Positions 48,300-58,012 of a DNA stretch of 64,000 nucleotides are shown here, piece after piece (the first letter of the stretch is position 1; each line of letters starts with the position of its first letter). This DNA is from Apteryx mantelli. Taxonomy: Eukaryota; Chordata; Aves; Apterygiformes; Apterygidae. The DNA lies in assembly GCF_036417845.1 (NCBI RefSeq), contig NC_089979.1:123227415-123291414 (forward strand), read 5' to 3'. The notes beneath the pieces were generated by a model. The model was given only the letters and a program-made list of their open reading frames with translations, ran no database searches and was not told where the DNA came from. Both the position numbers and the translations under genes were made by a program.

Positions 48300-48305
48300 A
48301 ATAAA
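48300..48305 (+). terminator. candidate + strand polyadenylation signal
   Basis: AATAAA followed about 10-40 nt later by TTGTGTCATCTGTGGTTTG, a typical GU-rich downstream element. It could end a far-distal TRIM71 3'UTR or a separate + strand transcript. Confidence 0.4.
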
Positions 48306-48843
48306 CTTACTATTCCTCTTGTGTCATCTGTGGTTTGTTTGTTCCAGCTCTTAGCAGGACCCTCACCTATATGAATCTGTGAAGGGCCAAGGCTCAAGTC
48401 AAGTTAGTTAAGCCTGGCGAACAGAACTTGCCAGACCTGCAACCTAGGTGGCCTGTGTTGTCCTAATGCCACTTGGGTAAGTAAGTGACCTTCCCTTTCA
48501 AGGCACTCTGAGGGGCTGGAGGCAAAGTACAATGCTAGCAGCAAGGCAGCACAGTGAGATAAGGCATTGTTATCCCAGCTCGCTAGGGGTGATTAGGTGG
48601 ACAAAGTCTCAGAACAGCTAAAAACCACACAAACCAGCCAGGGAGGGGGATGAAAGGAGACAGAGTCACTGCATTCCACCCCCACCCTGATAGTGCATGA
48701 CTAGATTAAGCCCCAAGGCAGGAAGGCTCATTTTGTTCACCATGTTTGCCATAAGCAGCCAGCAGGTCCTTGTTAACTCTGCTGTCTTGCACCTTTTGGG
48801 TTGAGCTAAAGCTAGAGAAACTTTCCCAACAATAAGGAGAACC

Positions 48844-48868
48844 TGCGTGTGCGCGTGTGCACACACAC
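48844..48868. repeat. alternating purine-pyrimidine tract (Z-DNA prone)
   Basis: Twenty-five nt of strictly alternating pyrimidine/purine composed of TG, CG and CA steps, including GCGCG and a GTGTGCACAC palindrome. Confidence 0.85.
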
Positions 48869-49675
48869 CCATCCACTGTACCTGCACCATTGTGACCACC
48901 TGCCTTCTGAACACAGGCAAGTAGTAAAAATTACACTTGCTGAGCACCACCACTGCCTGACCAGTATCGCCCAGCACTGGTCCTGCGCATATACCTCCTG
49001 CTTACTGCTGCCCCCCCCCAACCCCTTTTGGTACTGACCCCATTTCAGCAGAAGCTGGCACACTAGGTTCAGGCCCTGCTGGCCAGCCAGCTCCTTCCCT
49101 TCTGTCCAGTTTTGGCAGGCTGCTTTTTGACTGTTACCATGCCCTTTGAGACCATGCAGCAGGAGATGCAGTTCACGCTACAGAAGCGCAAATGCCTGTA
49201 AGCAGATGGGGCACTTGCCCTCTCTCACACTCTCTCTCAGCACCCCACCCCCCCATGGTCTCACACTCAAACTATATATATGTATATTGCTTGCAAATAT
49301 GGTATTTGGTTTGCATTCCCCACCCCCAACCCCAGGGCTGAAGGGGGTGACAGGATTCAGCTTCACATACAGCAAGAACGGAGTCCAGGCTGCTGCAGGT
49401 TAGAGCACTACAGCAAGGGAGCACAGCAACATGGGAGCAACAAAGCCCAGTAAAGACTCTTGTTTGAAGAGTGAGTTTAGCTCAAATACACTGGAAAACA
49501 CAGTGCAACTGCTGCTTCAGCAAGACTTCAGTTTAGAGTAATGCTGTTCCCCTTTCAGTTACTTGCCTCTCATCTACTTCCATCAAAAAGGGCAGAACTT
49601 AGCAAAAAAGTGGTTAATGAAATATGTAAGTAAACTGCCATTCATATTTAAAAACAGATACAAACACCTCCAGGC

Positions 49676-49819
49676 ATGCCCTTTTGTTCAAGTGTTTTAT
49701 TAAAAATTTACACAAATGAACACACTCCAGTAATCCTGGTATCCAGGTATCCTAGATTAAAAAAATATACAAAATCCCAGGCCCTCGTGGGAAGGGCAGC
49801 AGCAGGTTCAAGCATGACC
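49676..49819 (-). other. CNOT10: CNOT10 3'UTR
   Basis: About 144 nt between the CNOT10 stop codon and the expected cleavage point about 20 nt past AATAAA. It is short and has no notable motif beyond the polyadenylation signal. The exact end is inferred. Confidence 0.75.
49696..49701 (-). terminator. CNOT10: CNOT10 polyadenylation signal
   Basis: TTTATT on the + strand is AATAAA on the - strand, 119 nt after the CNOT10 stop codon. Confidence 0.8.
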
Positions 49820-49974
49820 TCACTTCCTTTGAACAGTGGTGAAAGTTGGCATCTGAATGGGCTGGATTGAGTGGACTGGCTGAAAAACAGGCTTCTTCCG
49901 CATGTCAGAGAGTGTTTTCACAGAAGGGAGAAGCTGGTTTCTCTTGATGATCTGCAATGCCAGCTGAGTGTTAC
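49820..49974 (-). CDS. CNOT10: CNOT10 last coding exon (C-terminus)
   Basis: This exon encodes the final residues of CNOT10, a TPR subunit of the CCR4-NOT deadenylase that joins CNOT11 to the N-terminal region of the CNOT1 scaffold. The translation runs (G)[16 protein letters not shown] through [10 protein letters not shown] to [12 protein letters not shown] and the stop at 49822-49820. The acceptor is TTGTAG|GT. The first two bases complete the Gly codon begun in the upstream exon. The end matches the human C-terminus closely from memory, with a few conservative substitutions. Confidence 0.96.
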
Positions 49975-51735
49975 CTACAAGACAACTTCCAGTTAAAAAC
50001 AATACCTTTCATTCAAATTCACTAACTGCTGTCCTCAGAATGCAGCTGAAGAGCTGTGGATTCAATTCCCTGCCAGTGTTGGGTCTGGACCATGTACACT
50101 AGCAGTTTTCCTGTTCAGTGAAATGCTGATACAGTTTACTTTTGTTTAATATGTTTAACATCTTAAAACAGCAGTATTGATTGATTCTACCTAGTCTTAG
50201 CTACAGTTCACAAGAAACATCAAGCTTTAACCTCAGAGCTAGAAGATACCACAGCACCTTCTGAACTCCTGACGGGCACCTTTTCTCACTCCCATGCCCA
50301 TAGTGAGACTCTGGATCACCAATTCCTCACAACTCAACAGTACTGGCACTACTGCAAGTTTCAACTGTTCATAAAAGGAGAAAAACAACTTTCAACTGCA
50401 TGGAACATCTATTAAACAACAATATAATTGGAAAAAAACAGCTCTTTGTTAAAAATTAAACCTATAAAACTGTAGGAGAAAAAGTGGCAAGTTCTGAAAA
50501 GACAGCTTCTTCCTTTTATCAAATACTGTCCTTTCACAAAAGCTTTGCCATCTATGGAACAACAACAACAAAAAAGTCTTTAGCCCCTTTCAGTTTTATT
50601 TACGAGGAAGGAAATCCCACTTCATACTCTCTTCTGCTTTGTACTTTTTGTTTAGAGGAACATTTTTTTTCCAAAATTCCAACTTAAACATCTGTGTAAG
50701 AGAACTTTTTTTTTAAAATCTCAATTCTGAATCCAATTAGGCAAGTCCTCCCCTTGCTTGTAATGCAAGATAACTGAAGGGGAGCAAGTACACTGAGCAT
50801 TTCACAGCACTCAGTATTAAGCCCCAAGGAGCACAGGGACATGCCCATGGTAGCTTCAATGGGGCAGCTGTACCAGCCTCCTCACACCACACAGGTCAGG
50901 TGCAAGGTTTCCAGTTCTTCCTCATGCAGGTTTTTCATGAAAACACGGTGACCCTTCAAGAAGGGTTTTAGAACAGGTAGTTACCAATGTTACAGGCTTT
51001 GTTACTGTTCTTGCCCCATAGCCCTTGACATGGCTTCTTTGTAAAGCTTGGACTTTAGTTGTTGCCTTTAATGAGAAGCCTTTCAAGCCCCCTTTTTACA
51101 GTACAAACCTTGTTAAGGACACAAAAACCCTTACTACTCAGTCTTCAGTTTCCTACAACTCAGTAACTGATGGGGTTTTACTGAGCTTTTCCAGTGCCAC
51201 TGATTTCTGGACAGAGATAAAGTATGGAAGATTTCAACACAGAAGATGAATGTTTAGAAAGTCAGGACTGTATAAGGATTGCAGTAAACAGTTTTTCAGG
51301 CTTAACAGTAGGAATTGTCAGCCAACTACTACATTTGAGGCGAACTGCCTTGTACCAAAATGCTCACTGTTAGGAAGCCCTAAGAAACCAAACATTTGCA
51401 AATAATTACTCTCCCAATGACTCCATGGAAGCAGGGTGTAGGTACATGGAGCCATAGCAATGTAAAGTGGCAACAAGGCCTGAAGGGTGAGATTCAAAAT
51501 ACTGGCACAGTGTAAAGACTATGAATGATAACACTACGCTCTTCCCCATAAATCCCAAATCTAAGTCTACAGTATATTTTAAGACTTTATTCTAACATTT
51601 TTCCTATGAATGTTAGCTGCAGATTTCAAAGAAAAAATCTATAATATTAAAAATGCCAGAAGTTACATTCAACATTGCAGTTTACATATATTAAAGTTTT
51701 ATAATGTTGGATAAAAAAATAAGTAAGTTCTTTAC
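49975..51735 (-). other. CNOT10: CNOT10 last intron
   Basis: A 1.76-kb intron with donor GTAAAG and acceptor TTGTAG. Nothing further was recognised in it. Confidence 0.9.
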
Positions 51736-51811
51736 CATTCTGTAATTCAAGATACACAGCCAGCAGAATAGCCTCTGGAGGGATCTCTTTGGGATGGATC
51801 AGTGAAGCAGC
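51736..51811 (-). CDS. CNOT10: CNOT10 exon (TPR-region segment)
   Basis: A 76-nt exon encoding [25 protein letters not shown] plus the first base of a Gly codon, written here in two parts for length: [12 protein letters not shown] then [13 protein letters not shown]. Acceptor GCAATAG, donor G|GTAAAG. The helical character fits the second helix of a TPR unit and the start of the next. The order and phase join precisely to the exons on either side. Confidence 0.95.
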
Positions 51812-54808
51812 CTATTGCAAAGAAGAAGGGGATGGGAAGAACAAGTGCTTAAGACACAAACGTCCTGCTTAAAGAGAGAGCTCCTTGACAAGACTGTTAG
51901 CATCATGGGGGGGGGGGGCACAGAAATTAATAAACTAAGGAAGATTCTTCCAAACTAATACACTCCATCAGGTTCACACATGCAAGGAGAGACTGAAAGA
52001 TTATCTGCCTTGTAAGATTGTTTCACACTAATTAGCAGCACCATCTGCTCTATGCTTATGTCAATATGAGTCAGTAATTCTTGGGCCAATCTACAGGCAG
52101 TTTTCTGATGAGATGACAGGTGAATGTAACCTCCCTTGCTCTGAAGTTCAGAATTCAAAGTTAACAAGGATCATTCAATAGCTTTCCATATGAAATTTTT
52201 CAGCTATGAAGTCCAGCAGGCCATCTTCTACATTAGTTCCAGATCTGACTCTCCACCCTATCTACAGTATACTGGGCACATACCATGAATTTAATTTGGC
52301 TTGCAGCTAAGTCCCTGAGCTTCAGCTGACAGGCAATGGGAGCTGAGGGCCTCTGGAACAAGACAACTCGGGAGAACTGCCTCCAGTCACCCACCCTACT
52401 CTGTCTCACCAGCTTCTACACCTGGAGTCAAGCCATGTATCACCAGACTCTGCTTCTCATTTCCTCCCATTCAAACAAAAGAACCCTCTTCACATTTAAG
52501 TCTTAGTGGAAATAGGGAGGAGAAAGAAGAAAAAAAAAAAAAAGAGCGCTACCAGTCCTCTGAAAGGAAAGTGTTATTCCCCTCATCCTTTGCATTCCCT
52601 CTTGCCAGGTCACTGAACATCATCATATTTGTGGTTAAGTATCACAGTGCTTCTGCTGGGAAATGCCCAGCCATGAACAGAAGCAAAAAAAGACAAGATA
52701 ACACAAGGAGGATGAGACTGTGTCAGAACTCATTTCTCTCCCCCAACTCTGAAACTTGCTATTTTCAACTACATTTCAAATGTGAACATTTGATATTACC
52801 AGTACAAGGATGACTCATGATCTCAATAAGATCAAATCCTGCAAGTCCAACTTTTCCATAAGTGCCCAGTCTAGCAGGCAAGGGGGGGGGAAAAAAAAAG
52901 AAAGAAAAAAAGACTCACCCCATTTGCCTCTATTGATCTGTGCAAATAAATTGTGTTAGAGACTGACCCAGCTTCTGAGAAAGAGAGAACACATCTGCAC
53001 AAATGGCAAAAAGGTAACAGGACTGATTCCATGTTAAAAACAGGACCAAGATGATGATTTGCTACAGGGATACCTCGTACTTGTGCCTACATCTTTCTAA
53101 ATGAAGCTGATGGCAGAGCTGTTCACATTTTAATACCAAAAGAAACCATTTAGTTAACAAGCTAAATAACTAGCAGCTGATCTGGCCATCCACTTAAACC
53201 TGGTCAGGGAAAACTGGTCTATACATTCTTTCACACCTGGCAGTTCAAGATTTAACACCTATGAACATGGGTCTACTCTACTTAAAGAGAGGGAGTGAGC
53301 AGCTCCTGACAGACCTGATCTCAGCAGATCTCACTGGGGACACAATTTGACCATTGACAACAAGGATCTTTTTCATCCCTCCAGAATCCGAACTCTTCTT
53401 AGGGGCTAGGGGGAACTACAGGAGCATAAGAATTAGGAAAACTGAAATTCCAAGCTAATCCCTTTCCTCAGTTTTCCAAAAGAAAAAAAAGACATTCTGG
53501 AAACTTAGGCAATTACTGTTTTCTGTCTCAAAACAATTTTCATGCAAAGGTTAATATCTGAAAGCATCCAGGACCTGACCTGCTGTACCACCTGGCTTAA
53601 GAACTCTGAACCACCATACAAATATTATTCTTTTAAGAAAAGTCTTTCCCAGGTGGCTGTCAGAATGAACAACTGGTAAGTAAACAACTTTAAAACTATC
53701 CTTACAAACAGTTTTAGACAAATACTGATGAGTATAAGTCTAGAATCCCACTCATAAATTAAATGCTTTATAATAATTCTTTTGGCTTCTATTTTGCAGC
53801 TCATCGCAGCCCAAGTTTACCAGCCAGGTGAGCCACGTACCTCCTTCCAGCAATGGATGCGTGCTCTCCATTGTGCCCCCTCATACCATATAGCTGTGTC
53901 CATTGTACATGCACAATATAATTAATGTGTGCGTGCAGGACAGAAATGAGACTTCCCCAAAGCACTGGATTTATTGTGGATGCAGAGACCAACTATGCTA
54001 TACATGCACAGATGGCCTTACACTGGTTTGGGTACAGCCTAAGCACAAACACCTGCCCAACCGTAAGAGGCCTTGGGAGAAAAAAAAAGCAAGATGACTG
54101 CCTTAAGCTGTTGAGAAGAGCTTCAGAGAATTTGAATCTGTTCAGCTATACAACTACTATGAAGTAATTTGGAAGACTGCTGTTTCATTTTACAGCACAA
54201 TAATGTATTTGAGTAGTCTTCTTGACAGACAGGAATGACTGCAAAAAAGATGGACACTGAAAGAGATCAGTCCCAGCCAGGAGAAGAACTGAATGACACG
54301 GAGTAACTAAAATGGTGAGTTTCAAAAGCAGTACCTCAAAATTCCTGGAGAGAGAGGCAGGTACGAAATTTACCTCTAGCAAAAATGTAGTTTGTTCTCA
54401 CAGCCCTAAAGTTAACAACTTAGACTTTGACTAACTGATTAAAGAAAAGTACACTCAAGCCCTCAAGAACTTTCTCCCCTGAAATATGATGATTACTATT
54501 GGACCTTAAAAAAAAAAAAAAAAAAAAAAAGTGAAATGGCTTCTTAGTCATGTTTCACTACTTTGATGTGATCTAGGAAAAAAAGTGCTTCCACTGTCAT
54601 ACTAAACTGTTTACACAAATAAGAAGTTTGGAACACCCTTAAAGTTACTTAATACAGATTGGTCATAAAGACAGAAGAGAGCTGCCATCACAGCCAAGGC
54701 AGCAAATAAACCTGACCTACGAAGTCAACAGTATTTGCAGTGATGTGAAGGGCACCTTGAAGGAAGCACATTTGTCCATTAAGCTGTAGTGAGGTTTGTT
54801 TTACATAC
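51812..54808 (-). other. CNOT10: CNOT10 intron
   Basis: A 3.0-kb intron (donor GTATGT). It contains G12 at 51907-51918, A14 at 52530-52543, an A/G-rich stretch near 52880-52912 and A23 at 54508-54530. On the gene's sense strand the homopolymers read as C or T runs. No gene or transposon was recognised. Confidence 0.88.
54508..54530 (+). repeat. poly(A)23 tract
   Basis: Twenty-three consecutive A, which is T23 in the CNOT10 sense direction. No retroelement body was recognised next to it. Confidence 0.9.
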
Positions 54809-54936
54809 CTGATGGAGGCACTTTCGAGCTTTGTCATATTCACTCCTCAAGCAGTAAGCACTTCCAAGGTTAAACAACATCATTGTTCGTGCAGATGTGA
54901 CTGAACTGGGATAACACTGGGGGGTCTGCTTGCCAG
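54809..54936 (-). CDS. CNOT10: CNOT10 exon (TPR repeat)
   Basis: A 128-nt exon encoding (S)[12 protein letters not shown], then [20 protein letters not shown] and KARKCLHQ. The [21 protein letters not shown] stretch is a clear TPR motif (G-S/A-Y at helix A, A at helix B). The acceptor is TTGCAG and the donor CAG|GTATGT. The first two bases complete a Ser codon begun in the 36-nt exon upstream. Near-identical to human CNOT10 as recalled. Confidence 0.96.
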
Positions 54937-55023
54937 CTGCAATTAAAAAAAAATTCACACTTCCATCCTGAGCTGGCCAAGATAAGTTTCAGTACTCTGC
55001 TGAATATGATGGCTGGTACTTAC
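54937..55023 (-). other. CNOT10: very short CNOT10 intron (87 nt)
   Basis: Donor GTAAGT and acceptor AATTGCAG, close to the minimum practical intron size. It sits directly downstream of the 36-nt exon. Confidence 0.92.
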
Positions 55024-55059
55024 AAGATTCCATCGCCTCATTTTCTCCTTTGTCAGACC
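55024..55059 (-). CDS. CNOT10: CNOT10 36-nt microexon
   Basis: Encodes (G)SDKGENEAMES plus the first base of a Ser codon, matching the acidic linker after ..NEQDQ in CNOT10. Acceptor TTTTTAG with a G-rich exon start; donor TCTT|GTAAGT. The length is a multiple of three, so the reading frame survives with or without it. The acidic sequence suggests a flexible linker between TPR blocks. Confidence 0.9.
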
Positions 55060-55839
55060 CTAAAAACAAACAAACAAAAAACCCACAAAAACCATTATGT
55101 TCTGTGAGCTTCTTTTTGTAAAGCTTACTACAAAAATTATAGTTTCATGACAGCAGGTACAAATTTGATTCTCCCTTCAGGGTCTGACATTGAAGAAGGA
55201 GAATGTATCAGTTTGTTCTAAAGTTTACATCACTTAAGGCTTCCTATCCTTAACGTTTTGCTTCTCTAAGAACTTTTTACATCTGCAGATGGGTAATAAA
55301 GCTTGAACTGCAGACACATCACTCAGATCAGAGCTGCTGTAGAACTAGTTACACACATGAGCTCTGAAGTAGTTTTCTGTTACAGAATACACGCTCCCAA
55401 CTGGAAGTGTTGCAAGAAGATTAAGATACAGATTAACTATGTTCTCCCCATTCCTATCTCTCAATAAACAGAGTAAGTGAACTTGACTTATACTCCAAAG
55501 CCTGGTTTAGAGACTAAAGAGCTGGAAAAGATAAGGTAGGAAGCCCAAGCTTAACTGTAATTGTATATTTAACAAAAGAAGCTTTCAAAAGCGATGCTTA
55601 AACAAGCCAGAACACTACAATATACAGTCCTATTTATATTAAAGCATTAGCCACTTCAAAGGAATGACGAACATGCAAAAGACAAACCAAAAACAAAGTA
55701 GGAACTGAAGAAAGCCTGGAAAAAAAACTAAGCTTTCACAACAAGATATCTTAAAAATCATTAAATTTGTATACAGAAAGTTAGAGCAGGAAGGCAGCTG
55801 AAAGCACAACCAGTTGTAATCAAGTGTGGATTCATTAAC
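55060..55839 (-). other. CNOT10: CNOT10 intron
   Basis: A 780-nt intron with the weak donor G|GTTAAT (no G at +5) and acceptor TTTTTAG. Nothing else was recognised. Confidence 0.9.
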
Positions 55840-55970
55840 CTTGATCTTGCTCATTTGAAGAGATCCCCAGGGAAACATCAGTGACATTCTCAGGGTTCAA
55901 GTGAGTGATGGCATCAGATATTCTGTCTAGAGAGATGAGAGCTTCAGCTGCATACAAATGCCCAAGAAAC
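55840..55970 (-). CDS. CNOT10: CNOT10 exon (TPR repeat and linker)
   Basis: A 131-nt exon encoding [20 protein letters not shown], then [12 protein letters not shown] and [11 protein letters not shown], with single split bases at each end. [18 protein letters not shown] has the TPR helix pair pattern. The first base completes the Lys codon begun in the upstream exon, and the last base starts the Gly of the microexon. Acceptor TTTTGCAG; donor AAG|GTTAAT, which is weak. The match to human CNOT10 is essentially complete. Confidence 0.96.
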
Positions 55971-56847
55971 CTGCAAAACCAAAGGGGCATGTACAGATGT
56001 CAGTGCAACAACCCCCTGATTCACTGTTACATAAGAGACACTGTATGAGACACTTATGTCAATTTTAAATTCTAAATTTAAATTCAAATTTAAAATTTAA
56101 ACCATATAAATTGATACTTAAGACATCTGCACAGAAATCAGCTCACTCACAGAAGTATTGCCCTAATACCTAGCTCTGTTATTTGCTGATTTTAGGCCCA
56201 AACTTTGCAAAAGTTCTGCACCTGAATAATGACAAATAATTCATACACAGGAATTGCCATTCCAGCAAGACAGTACCTTGGTATGACTTTATATCAGAGA
56301 AGTAAAAAGTAATCCTTACAGAAACACCCCTGGGATATTGATAAATGTATAAATTGAGATGTTAAGTAACATTACATTCAATAACAACGGAATTAATTCT
56401 GTAAGATAGCTGCACTGTAAATTTCTAAGGACAGCAACTACATGGACTTGTCCATAGGGCACAAATGCCTTTCCAATTGCAGCTCTGGCAAAAGAATCAA
56501 ACAAGTTTGATGTTTGACATTTCTAGTTCAGCTAATTAGCAACTTCCCTTTTCAACTTCGAAAGAGAAGGATTCCTGTTGATTGAGGGCATAGTTAGTTC
56601 GCAAATGCTTAATATGAAACAAAAGTTGAGTAAAAAAGTTCACGCTCCTATGCAGCTGTATACAGTACATTTCAAATTAACTGTATAGCTTATTGTAACA
56701 ATTTACTAAACATTAGGCAAAATAACTGATCTATACCACATACAGAAAGGTAAAAGGATCAAACAATCATCCAAAATAACTTTTCCCTTTAGATCTGTTA
56801 CAGCAAGTGTAACTTCCTATATGCAATTTATTTCACTTAAAGCAGGA

Positions 56848-56877
56848 ATTCCTGATCTGCAGTATTCCTGATCTGCA
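56848..56877 (+). repeat. direct repeat, 14-bp unit, 16-bp period
   Basis: ATTCCTGATCTGCA occurs at 56848-56861 and 56864-56877, identical in both copies. Confidence 0.85.
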
Positions 56878-56933
56878 CAAAAGCTAGCTTTCTGGGACTA
56901 AGATATGTGGCTGTCTTTGTCTTTACAAATAAG

Positions 56934-56983
56934 ATTACATAGCACTAATACTGCCACTTATATTACATAGCGCTAATACTGCC
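56934..56983 (+). repeat. near-perfect direct repeat, 22-bp unit, 28-bp period
   Basis: The unit ATTACATAGC.CTAATACTGCC occurs at 56934-56955 and 56962-56983 with one A/G difference. Confidence 0.9.
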
Positions 56984-57898
56984 TTCATGAAACTGTTACC
57001 TTTCAAACTCCTCTAAAATCTTGCTTACAGAATGACTGTGCAAAAAGATGATCTCCTGCAGCAGTCTCAAGCATGGAAGTCAAAGAAATTAATCAGCATG
57101 GACCGTTTTAGAGTATATGCTGCCAGCATATAGCAATAAGCATGTTTTAGCTTGCTCTCTGTGTGGGACCTGCTTTGAAATATATCATTACTGTCATAAA
57201 AACCTCTCAGATATTTTATCCTGTGTATGACCTAAGACTTGAATGCACAAACAAGGTCAAAAGGATGGGGCTAAAGCTCCCTTTTTTGAATTCTGAAAGA
57301 CGTCTGAGAATTGGTGAGCAGAAGCAGAACAAGTTTTGAATATCTTCCCAAAAACACAAAATGCCAAACGAGAACTGAAAAAGTGAAACTGAAGAACAGA
57401 TCCTGTATCAGCAACAGCAATCGGTACCCCCAAGATCTGGAGCCCCACTGCCTAAGCAAGCCTAACCCTCTCAGGATGCAGTGTCAGGAGCAAGTTTTCA
57501 GCAGCATGCTGGCTTATGCAGTTGTCTACACCCAGCTGCTAATTCCTGCCCCCTGTGCTGTACCAGCACAAGCACACGCAGCCCCACAGTGAATCAGGCC
57601 AGAGACCTGACAGTCCTGCCACTGAATGGGAACTATGGCCGAAGATTCACAAACAGCAACAAAAGCAGTGGCAGAATCCAAATTATGTGGAATTCGTATA
57701 CAAACAAGGGGACTCACGTTCCTGTGGGTCAATGAACATTTTGTCAGAGCTTCAACAAGAACAGGAGCAGGCCAAGCAATTCAATTCTTTGCATCGGATA
57801 CAGAATTGGCAAGCAGTTACAGACATTGGAAGCTTCAACTCAGCTCTCTCCAGCAAAAAACAGGGCTGAGAAAGAAGAAATGGTTATGTCAGACTTAC

Positions 57899-58012
57899 TT
57901 AAGAGACCCTGACAACTTTGGCTGCTGAAGAAGCTTATCTGCGTGATTCAATGCCATAAGGTTATCACCCAAAGCCAGAGCAACGTAAGCACTACAGGCA
58001 AGTATTGAGCAC
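57899..58012 (-). CDS. CNOT10: CNOT10 exon (TPR repeat)
   Basis: A 114-nt exon encoding [20 protein letters not shown] then [17 protein letters not shown] and two bases of the next Lys codon. [20 protein letters not shown] is a canonical TPR helix pair. Acceptor CCCCCTCCAG, donor AA|GTAAGT. In human CNOT10 it is preceded by ..LRKQELENLK, which should be encoded by the next exon, expected beyond 64000. About 530 N-terminal residues are outside the window. Confidence 0.95.

Larger units (their letters stand above)
44471..49675. other. intergenic or distal 3'UTR sequence between TRIM71 and CNOT10
   Basis: No recognised protein-coding gene. The region holds a candidate conserved element (45415-45560), AATAAA signals at 45791 and 48300, a 51-nt pyrimidine tract, a perfect 23-bp tandem duplication, a G13 run (47219-47231), an A19 run (48124-48142) and a Z-DNA-prone tract (48844-48868). 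A stretch at 46658-46840 reads through about 60 codons and ends CAG|GTGAGC like a first exon, but no family is recognised. CCR4, which follows TRIM71 in human, was not seen. Confidence 0.7.
55971..57898 (-). other. CNOT10: CNOT10 intron
   Basis: A 1.9-kb intron with donor GTAAGT. It contains an AT-rich block of AAATTT-type words at about 56056-56110 and two short direct repeats (56848-56877 and 56934-56983). ORFs of about 100 codons near 57555-57928 run over the exon boundary on the opposite strand and have no family signature. Confidence 0.88.
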
